Origin: Flavobacterium piscis
Lineage (GTDB): Bacteria > Bacteroidota > Bacteroidia > Flavobacteriales > Flavobacteriaceae
Direction: 5' to 3'
Assembly (NCBI RefSeq): GCF_001686925.1
Contig: NZ_LVEN01000046.1
Span: 124,001-188,000, forward strand
Length of the DNA stretch: 64,000 bases
The notes under the pieces are model-generated. The model worked only from the letters and a program-made list of their open reading frames with translations, did not search any database and was not told where the DNA came from. Below, piece after piece: positions 7,988-16,303 of the stretch. Made by a program: the position numbers and the translations under genes. Position 1 is the first letter of the stretch. Each line of letters starts with the position of its first letter.

Positions 7988-9538
7988 ATGAACAATCGTA
8001 ATTATAACATCTATTTTCACACGCATACTGTTAGCGGAATTGTTATTAGTGTAGTGCTCTTTGTGATTTTTTTCGCAGGATCTTTTTCTTTTTTCAGGGA
8101 TGAAATCAACAATTGGGAAAGAAATGAATCTACTGCAATTACAAAGGAAATTCAGTTAGACTATAATACCGCTTTAAATAAATTAGATAAAGAATACGTT
8201 TTACACGGCAGAAACATTACGATTTCTAAAAACAGTAACGAAAGAAGAGTTGCCGTTTATATGGAGGGCACCAAAGATACTTTGGCTCCAGCCAAACAAA
8301 AAGAGGGAAGCTTTTTTTATCTTGACACCAAAACTTTTAAAACATTCACTTACGAACAATCTTATTCATTAGGTGAATTTCTTTACCGATTACATTTCCT
8401 GGCTCAAATTCCATATCCGGTGGGATATTATCTTTCCGGCTTTATTGCTTTATTTTTCTTATTTGCAATCATAACCGGTGTTTTATTGCATTGGAAAAAA
8501 ATCGTTTCGAACTTTTATATTTTCCGTCCAAAGGAAAAATTAAAAACATTATGGACAGATGCTCATACCGCTTTAGGAATGATTGGCCTGCCTTTTCAGT
8601 TTGTTTATGCTGTGACAGGGGCATTTTTTATGATTAAACTTTTGATTGTTGCTCCTGCTGTAATGACATTATACAAAGGAGATCAGGATAAATTATATAA
8701 AGAACTGGAATACAGTGATCCCGAATATAAATTTGAAAACAAAAAATTAGCTACACCATTTAATATTGATGGTTTAGTAGCAAAAGCCAAAAGCAATTGG
8801 AAGGATTTTGAGATTACCCGTGTTGTTATTCAGAACTATGGTGATGCCAATATGCATGTAGTTGTTGAAGGAGAAATGCCAAGTCACAAAAAATTTACAG
8901 GAATAGGAAAAGTGATTTACAGAATTGCTGATGCAAAAGAAATTGCCAGAAAGAATCCTGTTACGCAAAACAACTATCTTGATGTTGTAAAAAATGTTTT
9001 GTATAAAATACATTTTGGAGACTATGGCGGTTACGCTTTAAGAATCGTAAGCTTCGTTTTGGGTATTATTACTTGTTTTGTCATCATTTCGGGCGTAATG
9101 ATTTGGTTAGTTGCCAGACAAAAAAATAATTTACCTGAAAAGAAAAGACGTTTCAATGCGGCCGTTGTTCGTATTTATTTGGCAATCTGTCTGAGCATGT
9201 ATCCTATTACCGCACTTGCGTTTATTGTTACTAAAATATTTTATCCGTTAAGCCAAAACAATCTATTTCTGGTTTATTTTGGAGGATGGTTAATTCTAGC
9301 AATCTTTTTTATTCTTAAACAGAATGATGCCTTTACCAATAAATTCTGTTTAATTTCGGGCAGTATTTTAGGATTTCTAATTCCAATTACAAACGGAATC
9401 GTATCTGGAAACTGGTTTTGGAACTCGTTTATGCACAATCAGATTCAGGTTTTCTTTATTGATGTTTTCTGGATTATTTTGGCTTCGCTAACACTTTACG
9501 TCGCGTATCATTTAAAACCAAAAAAAGTAGCTTCTTAA
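7988..9538 (+). CDS. PepSY-associated inner-membrane protein (candidate ferrisiderophore reductase)
   Basis: This 516-residue protein belongs to the PepSY_TM family. It has a first membrane segment after FHTHTVSG (about 14-36) and a periplasmic PepSY-like region. Further segments follow FLYRLHFLAQIP (about 140-165), WTDAHTALGMIG (about 195-220) and YKIHFGDYGGYALRI (about 340-365), and the C-terminal part holds about five more. Conserved histidines sit next to the membrane segments in the usual family positions. In Pseudomonas the related FpvG takes part in reductive iron release from ferripyoverdine. A comparable role for the upstream receptor's siderophore is inferred. The start follows the DUF3649-like stop by three bases. 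Confidence 0.8.
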   Translation: MNNRNYNIYFHTHTVSGIVISVVLFVIFFAGSFSFFRDEINNWERNESTAITKEIQLDYNTALNKLDKEYVLHGRNITISKNSNERRVAVYMEGTKDTLAPAKQKEGSFFYLDTKTFKTFTYEQSYSLGEFLYRLHFLAQIPYPVGYYLSGFIALFFLFAIITGVLLHWKKIVSNFYIFRPKEKLKTLWTDAHTALGMIGLPFQFVYAVTGAFFMIKLLIVAPAVMTLYKGDQDKLYKELEYSDPEYKFENKKLATPFNIDGLVAKAKSNWKDFEITRVVIQNYGDANMHVVVEGEMPSHKKFTGIGKVIYRIADAKEIARKNPVTQNNYLDVVKNVLYKIHFGDYGGYALRIVSFVLGIITCFVIISGVMIWLVARQKNNLPEKKRRFNAAVVRIYLAICLSMYPITALAFIVTKIFYPLSQNNLFLVYFGGWLILAIFFILKQNDAFTNKFCLISGSILGFLIPITNGIVSGNWFWNSFMHNQIQVFFIDVFWIILASLTLYVAYHLKPKKVAS

Positions 9539-9554
9539 AAATTAGCTTAAATAA

Positions 9555-9586
9555 TTTGCCCTCTATTGATTTAGCATATACTTTTA
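9555..9586 (+). promoter_or_regulatory. Candidate internal promoter before the second PepSY gene
   Basis: TTTG (9555-9558) and TACTTTTA (9579-9586) are 20 bases apart. This is one mismatch from the Bacteroidota promoter. It would give a leader of only about 13 bases before the ATG at 9603. Confidence 0.4.
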
Positions 9587-9602
9587 CGCTTTATTCAAAA
9601 AA

Positions 9603-10718
9603 ATGGGTTTTAAGAAACAAATACGTTTTCTACATAAATGGCTCGGATTAATTTCCGGGCTTATTGTTTTTATCATCAGTATTACGGGTTGCATTTTTTG
9701 TTTTCATGACGAAATAAAAGACATTACGCGAAAAGAATGGCGATTGGTTGAACCTCAAAACCAGCCTTTTATACTTCCATCGGTTTTACAGGAAAAAGCA
9801 AAAGAAATTCTTCCACAGTACAAAGCAAGCATGGTTTCCTATTACGGCAAAAACCGATCTGCAATAGTTTATACTTATTCTGACGCTGAAAATAGATATC
9901 TCTACTTTAATCCGTACACAGGAAAATATTTAAAAACCGAAGATCCGGCGACTGATTTTTTTATTATTGTTGAGTACATTCATTTGTATTTGCTTTTGCC
10001 GGATTATATTGGGAAACATATTATTGGCGGTGCAACAATTATTTTTATTCTTTTATTAATTTCGGGAATTATCCAGTGGTGGCCAAAACGCCGAAGCGAT
10101 ATCAAACGAAGTTTCACTATAAAATGGTCTGCAAAATGGCGTCGTGTAAATTATGACTGGCACAATACAACTGGATTTTATATTGCGATTATTGCCGCTA
10201 TTATTGCGATTACAGGTTTAACTTTTACTTACGAATGGGTGGGAGATGGTATTTACAAAACCTTCAACTTTGGCGGAGATAAAGCATTAGAAACAAAAGC
10301 ACCCATAATTGACACAACAAAGTTTGAATACAATACTTCGGCAGCAATAGATCGGGCTCTTTATCAAACCATGAAAAAAAATCCTGAAGCTGAAATGTTT
10401 TACGTTATGCTACCGCAAAAGAAAGGCGATATAATAAATACAGGTGCTTATCCGCATGCTTTAAGATACGATCACCAAAGCAATTATTATTTTCATCCTT
10501 ACCACGGAGAATTAATGCAAAGCCAGACTTTCGACAAAAAGAGTTTGGGTTTACAGGTTGTAGAAATGAATTACGGAATTCATACCGGACAAATTTTAGA
10601 TCTGCCGGGAAAAATTATTGCTTTTATAATTAGTTTAATTGCGGCAGCTTTGACCGTAACTGGTTTTGTAATTTGGTACGGAAGAAAAAATAAATCCTGT
10701 AAAAAAATTAAGGCCTAA
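9603..10718 (+). CDS. PepSY-associated TM helix protein, second copy
   Basis: This 371-residue, four-helix protein has the compact form of the PepSY_TM family. Helices follow FLHKWLGLISG (about 8-34), YIHLYLLLPDYIGKHIIGG (about 120-157), YDWHNTTGFYIA (about 187-212) and GIHTGQILDLPGK (about 335-362). Histidines are repeated at membrane boundaries. It differs from the 516-residue neighbour by lacking the extra C-terminal helices, so the two are paralogues of different subtypes. The context again suggests reductive handling of ferric siderophore at the inner membrane. It is possibly transcribed from its own promoter at 9555-9586. Confidence 0.8.
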   Translation: MGFKKQIRFLHKWLGLISGLIVFIISITGCIFCFHDEIKDITRKEWRLVEPQNQPFILPSVLQEKAKEILPQYKASMVSYYGKNRSAIVYTYSDAENRYLYFNPYTGKYLKTEDPATDFFIIVEYIHLYLLLPDYIGKHIIGGATIIFILLLISGIIQWWPKRRSDIKRSFTIKWSAKWRRVNYDWHNTTGFYIAIIAAIIAITGLTFTYEWVGDGIYKTFNFGGDKALETKAPIIDTTKFEYNTSAAIDRALYQTMKKNPEAEMFYVMLPQKKGDIINTGAYPHALRYDHQSNYYFHPYHGELMQSQTFDKKSLGLQVVEMNYGIHTGQILDLPGKIIAFIISLIAAALTVTGFVIWYGRKNKSCKKIKA

Positions 10719-10724
10719 AAAAAT

Positions 10725-10867
10725 TTAACCACAAAGAGCGCAAAGTTTTTTTATTTATAGGATTCTATATAAACGCAAAGTTCGCAAAGCTATAATTATA
10801 ATGCTTTGCGAACTTTGCGTTTGTTATCATAACGATAATATAAAAACTTTGCGCTCTTTGCGGTTAA
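10725..10867. repeat. GCAAAG-word palindromic repeat, copy 1
   Basis: The repeat has an outer 26-bp inverted repeat (10725-10750 / 10842-10867, one mismatch) built of the words ACCGCAAAGAGCGCAAAG. Nested inside is a perfect 20-bp inverted repeat (10771-10790 / 10803-10822). It fills the space between two convergent genes. Related copies are at 38838-38889, 41101-41223 and 57266-57428. Confidence 0.85.
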
Positions 10868-10904
10868 AATGATTAGCCAAACACAATATTTACTGATCCA
10901 AAAA

Positions 10905-10932
10905 AAAAAACCGCTAATTAAAGCGGTTTTCT
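10905..10932 (-). terminator. Terminator of the MORN-repeat gene
   Basis: An 8-bp stem (10908-10915 / 10922-10929) is followed by a long T run as read on the minus strand. It lies 20 bases beyond the stop of the minus-strand gene. Confidence 0.75.
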
Positions 10933-10950
10933 AAATTATTCGAAATTGTA

Positions 10951-11298
10951 TTAATTTCTATTTGCTAGAGCATTTTTTTGTAAATTCTTAACTGAAGCGA
11001 TTTTGCTGTTTTCGTAAGCAACCTCGCAAAGGTTTTTTTCATTAAAGAAAATCCATTTTCCAGTTTTCAATCCGTCTGTGTACTCTCCTACGGCAACTTT
11101 ATTTCCTTTTTCATCATAAGATACCCAAACACCATCTAATTTTCCATCTTTAAAAAAGCCTTCTTGTTGTACTTGACCATTTTCATGGTAGTAAGTAGCT
11201 TTTACTTTGTTTCCAACAGCTTCTAATTCAGGTTTTATCTCTTGTGCAACTAAAATTCCAGAGAACAATATTGCAACTAAAATTACACACTTTTTCAT
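10951..11298 (-). CDS. Exported MORN-repeat protein
   Basis: The ATG at 11298 gives a 115-residue protein with a signal peptide (MKKCVILVAILFSGILVAQE). Two to three MORN-type units follow (YYHENGQVQQEGFFKDGKLDG, then GEYTDGLKTGKWIFF, each written here in part). A longer frame starting 24 bases upstream would put eight extra polar residues before the signal peptide and is rejected. Proteins of this shape are often named 'YwqK family antitoxin', but no toxin gene is adjacent and the protein is exported. The function is unknown. A -7 element lies upstream and a terminator downstream, so it is a single-gene unit. Confidence 0.75.
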   Translation of the reverse strand: MKKCVILVAILFSGILVAQEIKPELEAVGNKVKATYYHENGQVQQEGFFKDGKLDGVWVSYDEKGNKVAVGEYTDGLKTGKWIFFNEKNLCEVAYENSKIASVKNLQKNALANRN

Positions 11299-11330
11299 AT
11301 CTTGAGGTTTTAATGTTATCAAATCGTTAT

Positions 11331-11338
11331 CAAATATA
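11331..11338 (-). promoter_or_regulatory. -7 element for the MORN-repeat gene
   Basis: Read on the minus strand this is TATATTTG, an exact TAnnTTTG match, 32 bases upstream of the ATG at 11298. Confidence 0.5.
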
Positions 11339-11424
11339 ATTAATTGTTTACATTAAAAAAACTTTTACTTAACAATTTGGTAACATTGACTAAAAGCTTA
11401 ACATTGGAAATTTAACTAAAACAA

Positions 11425-11452
11425 AAAAACCAGCGCTTAAGCACTGGTTTTA
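11425..11452 (-). terminator. Terminator of the thioredoxin-like gene
   Basis: AAACCAG-type stem arms (about 11427-11438 and 11439-11451, one mismatch) are followed by a T run on the minus strand. It lies about 57 bases beyond the stop codon. Confidence 0.65.
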
Positions 11453-11508
11453 CTGGGTTTTTATAAAAAACACAAATTTACTACAACGTTATAAATTTGG
11501 TAAATAAA

Positions 11509-12501
11509 TTACTTCAATAATGCGTCTAATTTCGTTTGAAGATCTGGAGAGGAAGGTCTGTCAGCATCTGCACTTAAAACATTTCCTTTTGGATCAACAA
11601 TAATAAATCTCGGAATTCCGGTTACACCATAACTCGTTACAAATTCAGATTCCCAGTCTTTATCTGCAAATAATTGAATTCCGCCCAAATTTTTATCGGT
11701 TACAAACTTTTTCCATTTTTCATTGTCTTTCAATTTATCAATCGAAATACTCACGAATTCAATATTTTTTCCATGATACTTTTCCTCTATTTTTTGCAAG
11801 TATGGAATTTCTGCTCTACAAGGCGCACACCATGTTGCCCAAAGATCAATGTATACATATTTTCCTTTAAGGTCAGAAAGTTTTGTCTTTCCTCCTTTAT
11901 GATTATCATAATCAAATTCAGGAGAAGGTTTTCCGTTAAGTTTATTTGCTTTGGCTACCCTTTCGTAATTCTCAACAGAGTATTGGTTAAAATGCTCAAA
12001 ATTACTTTTCATCGCAGTAATAAATTCCGGATCATAAGATCCTTTTGCCAAACTTTCTATGTCTGCCTTTTTCTTAGCCTCAAATAACAGCGCAAACTCA
12101 GCTGGTTCTTTTGAAAAAGCTTCTTCAAATTTTTCATTCCTTAAAGCTTGTTGTGCCATAAAATTACTTTCATCTACACCCTTACCTTTATATACAATTG
12201 TTTCGTCGAATTCTTTAGCATTCATTGTCAGGTTTACTTCAGAATTTGGTTTTAGGTATAAATTAGAAGATTCTGTCCCGTCAGAAAACATATAAAACCC
12301 TTTTGGAGCATCAAAATTGGCTGCAAAAACCTCTTTTTTATTAATTGGGATTACTTGTTTAAAGTTATCCCTTCCTTTAATTACTAAAGTATCGCTATTT
12401 CTATTGGTAATTTTAGCCGTAAATTTAATTTGATTTTTGGTTTGACCTATAACATTCAAAGCGCTAAAAATCAACAGACCAGTAACAAAAAGTTTGTTCA
12501 T
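11509..12501 (-). CDS. DUF4369/TlpA-like thiol-disulfide oxidoreductase
   Basis: From ATG 12501 the protein has 330 residues. A signal peptide ends near ALNVIGQ. A beta-rich N-terminal domain of the DUF4369 type follows (about 25-130), then a helical linker. The last domain is a thioredoxin domain (about 190-330) with YIDLWATWCAPCRAEIP. The redox pair is C225 and C228, and the cis-proline loop is YGVTGIPRFI. Such proteins reduce disulfides in the periplasm, for example for cytochrome maturation or envelope stress. The partner is not evident. The ATG six bases upstream (MYMNKL) is also possible. It is flanked by a -7 element and a terminator, so it is probably monocistronic. Confidence 0.88.
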   Translation of the reverse strand: MNKLFVTGLLIFSALNVIGQTKNQIKFTAKITNRNSDTLVIKGRDNFKQVIPINKKEVFAANFDAPKGFYMFSDGTESSNLYLKPNSEVNLTMNAKEFDETIVYKGKGVDESNFMAQQALRNEKFEEAFSKEPAEFALLFEAKKKADIESLAKGSYDPEFITAMKSNFEHFNQYSVENYERVAKANKLNGKPSPEFDYDNHKGGKTKLSDLKGKYVYIDLWATWCAPCRAEIPYLQKIEEKYHGKNIEFVSISIDKLKDNEKWKKFVTDKNLGGIQLFADKDWESEFVTSYGVTGIPRFIIVDPKGNVLSADADRPSSPDLQTKLDALLK

Positions 12502-12528
12502 ATACATTAAAGTTTGTTTTTAGTGATT

Positions 12529-12536
12529 CAAATCTA
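12529..12536 (-). promoter_or_regulatory. -7 element for the thioredoxin-like gene
   Basis: On the minus strand this reads TAGATTTG, an exact TAnnTTTG match, 27 bases upstream of the ATG at 12501. Confidence 0.45.
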
Positions 12537-12632
12537 AAGAAATTACAGCTCTCAAATTTAAGAATTAACAAAATATTTCAAATTATTGAGCATCTAGTGA
12601 TCACTTTACTACATTAATTTGAATTTTGTGTT

Positions 12633-12640
12633 TACTTTTG
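12633..12640 (+). promoter_or_regulatory. -7 element of the aspS promoter
   Basis: TACTTTTG lies 18 bases before the chosen ATG at 12659. It argues against a longer reading frame that would start at 12626, inside the promoter. Confidence 0.5.
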
Positions 12641-12658
12641 CAGTCTAAAATTTTGATC

Positions 12659-14410
12659 ATGTATAGAAGTCATAATTGTGGCGAATTGAACGCCTCAAAT
12701 ATTAATACGGAAGTTACACTAGCGGGTTGGGTTCAAAAATCACGCGATAAAGGATTTATGAATTGGGTTGATTTACGCGACCGTTACGGAATTACACAAC
12801 TTATTTTCGACGAAAGTCGTACTGATAAAACTGTTTTTGAATTGGCAAAAACTCTTGGTCGTGAATTTGTAATTCAGGTAAAAGGAACTGTGATTGAGCG
12901 TGAAGCTAAAAACAAAAATATTCCGACTGGTGAAATCGAAATTTTAGTTACTGAATTAACAATTTTAAATGCAGCACTTACGCCTCCATTTACAATTGAA
13001 GACGAAACTGATGGTGGAGAAGATATCAGAATGAAATACCGTTACTTAGACATCCGAAGAAATCCTGTAAAAAACAGTTTGTTATTCCGTCATAAAGTAG
13101 CGATGGAAGTTCGTAAATATTTATCTGATTTAGATTTTTGCGAAGTTGAAACGCCTTATTTAATTAAATCTACTCCTGAGGGAGCAAGAGATTTCGTTGT
13201 ACCAAGCCGTATGAACGAAGGTCAGTTTTATGCTTTACCACAATCGCCACAAACCTTCAAACAGTTATTGATGGTGGGCGGAATGGATAAATATTTCCAA
13301 ATCGTAAAATGCTTCCGTGATGAAGATTTACGTGCAGACCGTCAGCCTGAGTTTACACAAATCGATTGCGAAATGGCATTTGTGGAACAAGAAGATATTT
13401 TGAATGTTTTTGAAGGATTGACAAGACATTTATTAAAAGAAATTAAAGGTATTGAAGTAGATAAATTCCCAAGAATTACCTACGACTATGCCATGAAAAC
13501 ATACGGAAATGACAAACCGGACATTCGTTTTGGAATGGAGTTTGGTGAGTTAAACGAATTTGCACAACATAAAGACTTCCCTGTATTTAATGCTGCAGAA
13601 TTAATAGTTGGTATTGCTGTTCCGGGAGCCGGAAATTACACTCGTAAAGAAATCGACGGATTGATTGACTGGGTTAAGCGTCCACAAGTTGGAGCATCAG
13701 GAATGGTATATGCAAAATGCAATGACGACGGAACTTTTAAATCATCTGTAGATAAATTCTACGATCAGGACGATTTAGGACAATGGGCAAAAATTACAGG
13801 AGCAAAACCTGGCGATATGATTTTTGTACTTTCAGGACCGGCAAATAAAACACGTGCTCAACTTTCGGCACTTCGTATGGAATTGGCCACTCGTTTAGGT
13901 TTGCGTAAACCGGAAGAATTTGCTCCGTTATGGGTTGTAGATTTCCCATTATTAGAACTTGACGAAGAAAGCGGACGTTATCACGCCATGCACCACCCGT
14001 TTACATCTCCAAAACCAGAAGATATGGCCTTGTTAGAAACCGAACCTGGAAAAGTTCGTGCTAATGCTTATGATATGGTATTAAACGGAAATGAAATTGG
14101 TGGAGGATCGATTCGTATTCACGATAAAGCGACTCAACAATTAATGTTCAAATATTTAGGATTTACAGAAGAAGAAGCAAAAGCACAATTTGGTTTCTTA
14201 ATGGATGCTTTTCAATTTGGAGCACCGCCACACGGAGGTTTAGCATTTGGTTTAGACAGACTTGTTGCTATTTTAGGAGGTCAGGAAACCATTAGGGATT
14301 TCATTGCATTTCCAAAAAACAATTCCGGACGTGATGTTATGATCGATGCACCTGCAGCAATCGATGATGCTCAATTGAAAGAGTTGCACATTAAAATTGA
14401 TGCAGTATAA
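12659..14410 (+). CDS. aspS: Aspartyl-tRNA synthetase
   Basis: This 583-residue class II synthetase charges tRNA-Asp, or both tRNA-Asp and tRNA-Asn if the organism uses the indirect Asn route. An N-terminal OB-fold anticodon-binding domain (MYRSHNCGELNAS, VTLAGWVQKSRDKGF) is followed by class II motif 2 (FRDEDLRADRQPEFTQID). A bacterial-type GAD insertion lies in the middle. Motif 3 is GLAFGLDRLVAILGG near the C-terminus. Length and layout are those of full-size bacterial AspRS. The start at 12659 begins with the family's usual MYRSH. A terminator follows 27 bases after the stop. Confidence 0.96.
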   Translation: MYRSHNCGELNASNINTEVTLAGWVQKSRDKGFMNWVDLRDRYGITQLIFDESRTDKTVFELAKTLGREFVIQVKGTVIEREAKNKNIPTGEIEILVTELTILNAALTPPFTIEDETDGGEDIRMKYRYLDIRRNPVKNSLLFRHKVAMEVRKYLSDLDFCEVETPYLIKSTPEGARDFVVPSRMNEGQFYALPQSPQTFKQLLMVGGMDKYFQIVKCFRDEDLRADRQPEFTQIDCEMAFVEQEDILNVFEGLTRHLLKEIKGIEVDKFPRITYDYAMKTYGNDKPDIRFGMEFGELNEFAQHKDFPVFNAAELIVGIAVPGAGNYTRKEIDGLIDWVKRPQVGASGMVYAKCNDDGTFKSSVDKFYDQDDLGQWAKITGAKPGDMIFVLSGPANKTRAQLSALRMELATRLGLRKPEEFAPLWVVDFPLLELDEESGRYHAMHHPFTSPKPEDMALLETEPGKVRANAYDMVLNGNEIGGGSIRIHDKATQQLMFKYLGFTEEEAKAQFGFLMDAFQFGAPPHGGLAFGLDRLVAILGGQETIRDFIAFPKNNSGRDVMIDAPAAIDDAQLKELHIKIDAV

Positions 14411-14436
14411 ATTCTCAGAACTCTAAAAATTATATC

Positions 14437-14466
14437 TGGCAGCTAAATTTATAGCTGCCATTTTTT
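14437..14466 (+). terminator. Terminator after aspS
   Basis: A perfect 8-bp stem (tggcagct / agctgcca, 14437-14444 and 14453-14460) is followed directly by TTTTTT. Confidence 0.85.
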
Positions 14467-14793
14467 ATTTTTTTATTGTTTATAAAAACCCAAAATTAGT
14501 AACGTTTTTAAAGAAGAGCATCAGTAAACTCAAGTATCCTCCACAAAAACACACTTTTAAGAGTTGACTTGTGCATAATATAATAATTTTTTGTAAAATA
14601 TAAGCTACTTTTTTAACTTTTATTCTTACAATTAATGATTCTTAAATAAATTACTTCCATATCAAAATTGATGCAAAATAAATAGCGAAAACACTGTGAA
14701 TCAATAATTTTTACAAAAAATTAACACCTTATTGTCTTTTGTATGAATTTATATATTACATTTGCTACATTATAAATTATTATTACAATTACA
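14467..14793 (+). other. AT-rich intergenic region, aspS to cspA
   Basis: I see no gene, tRNA or strong palindrome in these 327 bases. The cspA promoter lies near the 3' end. Confidence 0.7.
14757..14764 (+). promoter_or_regulatory. -7 element of the cold-shock gene promoter
   Basis: TACATTTG matches TAnnTTTG. TTG at 14732-14734 is a possible -33 (22-base gap). The resulting leader of about 25 bases is far shorter than the long regulatory leader of E. coli cspA. Confidence 0.5.
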
Positions 14794-14988
14794 ATGCGTA
14801 CAGGTACAGTAAAATTTTTCAATGAATCTAAAGGTTATGGATTCATTACAGACGAAGAAACAGGAAAAGATATCTTCGTTCACGCTTCAGGAATTAACGC
14901 GGAAGAATTACGCGAAGGTGACCGTGTAAGCTACGAAGAAGAAGAAGGAAGAAAAGGGAAAGTTGCTGCTAAAGTAGCAGTAATCTAA
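14794..14988 (+). CDS. Cold-shock protein (CspA family)
   Basis: This 64-residue single-domain cold-shock protein binds single-stranded RNA and DNA and acts as an RNA chaperone. The RNP1-like motif is KGYGFI (residues 14-19) and the RNP2-like motif is DIFVHAS (26-32). The length is typical. It is a single-gene unit between its own promoter and a terminator at 15031-15065. Whether it is cold-induced or constitutive cannot be told from the short leader. Confidence 0.93.
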   Translation: MRTGTVKFFNESKGYGFITDEETGKDIFVHASGINAEELREGDRVSYEEEEGRKGKVAAKVAVI

Positions 14989-15030
14989 GAAAAATATAGC
15001 AATTTATTTTTTTTGCCTCTGAATGGTTTA

Positions 15031-15065
15031 AAAACGTTTCGATTTAATTCGAGACGTTTTTTTTT
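15031..15065 (+). terminator. Terminator after the cold-shock gene
   Basis: A 12-bp stem with mismatches (around AAACGTTTCGA / TTCGAGACGTTT) is followed by nine T residues. Confidence 0.8.
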
Positions 15066-15167
15066 GCTCAAATCTTAAAAAAGTCTTAAAAAACCTTACT
15101 ATTATTTATAATGAATAAAAATTACAAATAATACCCCTTTTACAACTCACTTAAATCCTTTTTTAGC

Positions 15168-15198
15168 TTGTGATTTACAGAGTTGAAAGTTATCTTTG
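15168..15198 (+). promoter_or_regulatory. Promoter of the nuo operon
   Basis: TTG (15168-15170) and TATCTTTG (15191-15198) are 20 bases apart, a good match to the Bacteroidota promoter. The leader to the nuoA ATG at 15231 would be about 30 bases. Confidence 0.6.
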
Positions 15199-15230
15199 TG
15201 GCTTATTCTTTAAGTAAAAAACCTAAGATT

Positions 15231-15596
15231 ATGCAATCTGATCAATACAATTACATTCCTATTTTAATGCAGTTCATTTTAGCTGTTGGTTTTGTGGTAG
15301 GAACAATCATTATTTCCGGAAAATTAGGACCAAAAAGAAGTTCTGAAACCAAAGATAAAAACTTTGAGTGCGGTGTTGAATCTGTGGGTAACGCGCGTAT
15401 TCCTTTTTCAGTAAAATACTTCCTGGTAGCCATTTTGTTTGTATTGTTTGACGTAGAGGTAATTTTCCTTTATCCTTGGGCAGTAAACTTTAAAGAATTA
15501 GGAGTAGAAGGAATGTTAAAGATGATCGTGTTCATGTCACTTCTTTTAGTTGGCTTTTTCTACATCATCAAGAAAAAAGCATTAGACTGGGAATAA
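15231..15596 (+). CDS. nuoA: NADH-quinone oxidoreductase subunit A
   Basis: This 121-residue, three-helix membrane subunit belongs to complex I. It shows the family core KNFECGVESVG and the acidic helix FVLFDVEVIFLYPWA, whose Asp/Glu residues sit near the quinone/E-channel region. The start is ATG 15231 (MQSDQYNYIP). A longer frame from TTG 15183 would overlap the promoter -7 element. It is the first of fourteen nuo genes in one direction. Confidence 0.95.
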   Translation: MQSDQYNYIPILMQFILAVGFVVGTIIISGKLGPKRSSETKDKNFECGVESVGNARIPFSVKYFLVAILFVLFDVEVIFLYPWAVNFKELGVEGMLKMIVFMSLLLVGFFYIIKKKALDWE

Positions 15597-15599
15597 GAA

Positions 15600-15752
15600 A
15601 TTTTAGATTTCAGATTATAGATTTTAGATTTAATTATTTAGAATTTTAGATTTGAAAAATAAATTTCTCAAAATATAATTGATTTTAAAAATATTGATTT
15701 CGATTTTCAAGGTTTCCAAAATCTAAAATCAGAAATCTAAAATCTAAAATAA
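15600..15752 (+). repeat. AATCTAAA / TTTAGATT palindromic repeat, copy 1
   Basis: The nuoA-nuoB spacer is an imperfect long palindrome. TTTTAGATTT words (15601-15652) face AAATCTAAAA words (15718-15750). The right arm ends just before the nuoB ATG. A related array precedes nuoE (18097-18229). Confidence 0.75.
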
Positions 15753-15753
15753 A

Positions 15754-16302
15754 ATGAGCAATTCAAATGTAAATATGGTTGCACCACCAGAAGGGGTTGT
15801 AGGAGAAGGTTTCTTCGCTACAAAACTTAACGATGTTGTAGGTTTAGCGAGAGCCAATTCATTATGGCCATTGCCTTTTGCAACTTCATGCTGTGGTATC
15901 GAATTTATGGCTACAATGGCTTCACATTACGATTTAGCGCGATTTGGTTCTGAGCGTGTGAGTTTTTCTCCTCGTCAGGCTGATATGTTGCTTGTTATGG
16001 GAACTATTTCTAAAAAAATGGCCCCTATTTTAAGACAGGTATACGAACAAATGTCTGAACCACGCTGGGTAATTGCTGTTGGAGCTTGTGCTTCATCAGG
16101 AGGAATCTTTGATACTTATTCTGTTTTACAAGGAATCGACAAAGTAATTCCTGTTGACGTTTATGTTCCGGGATGCCCGCCAAGACCAGAACAAATTGTT
16201 GATGGAGTAATGAGACTTCAGGAACTGGTAAAAAGCGAATCTGTTAGACGCAGAAGCTCACCGGAATACCAAGAATTATTAGCTTCATATAATATTTCAT
16301 AA
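15754..16302 (+). CDS. nuoB: NADH-quinone oxidoreductase subunit B
   Basis: This 182-residue subunit carries the terminal 4Fe-4S cluster N2, which passes electrons to quinone. The ligand cysteines are visible: the tandem C46-C47 in SCCGIEFMA, C112 in GACASSGG and C141 in PGCPPRPE. It is cytoplasmic and lies at the membrane-arm junction. It is separated from nuoA by a 157-base repeat spacer and from nuoC by one base. Confidence 0.96.
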   Translation: MSNSNVNMVAPPEGVVGEGFFATKLNDVVGLARANSLWPLPFATSCCGIEFMATMASHYDLARFGSERVSFSPRQADMLLVMGTISKKMAPILRQVYEQMSEPRWVIAVGACASSGGIFDTYSVLQGIDKVIPVDVYVPGCPPRPEQIVDGVMRLQELVKSESVRRRSSPEYQELLASYNIS

Positions 16303-16303
16303 G

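Noticed and set aside
10951..11298. Toxin-antitoxin system at the MORN-repeat gene
   Set aside because: There is no toxin gene next to it, and the product has a signal peptide. The antitoxin name attached to some MORN proteins is not supported here.
15183..15230. Longer nuoA start upstream of 15231
   Set aside because: The added sequence overlaps the nuo promoter, and NuoA proteins normally begin close to MQSDQYNYIP.
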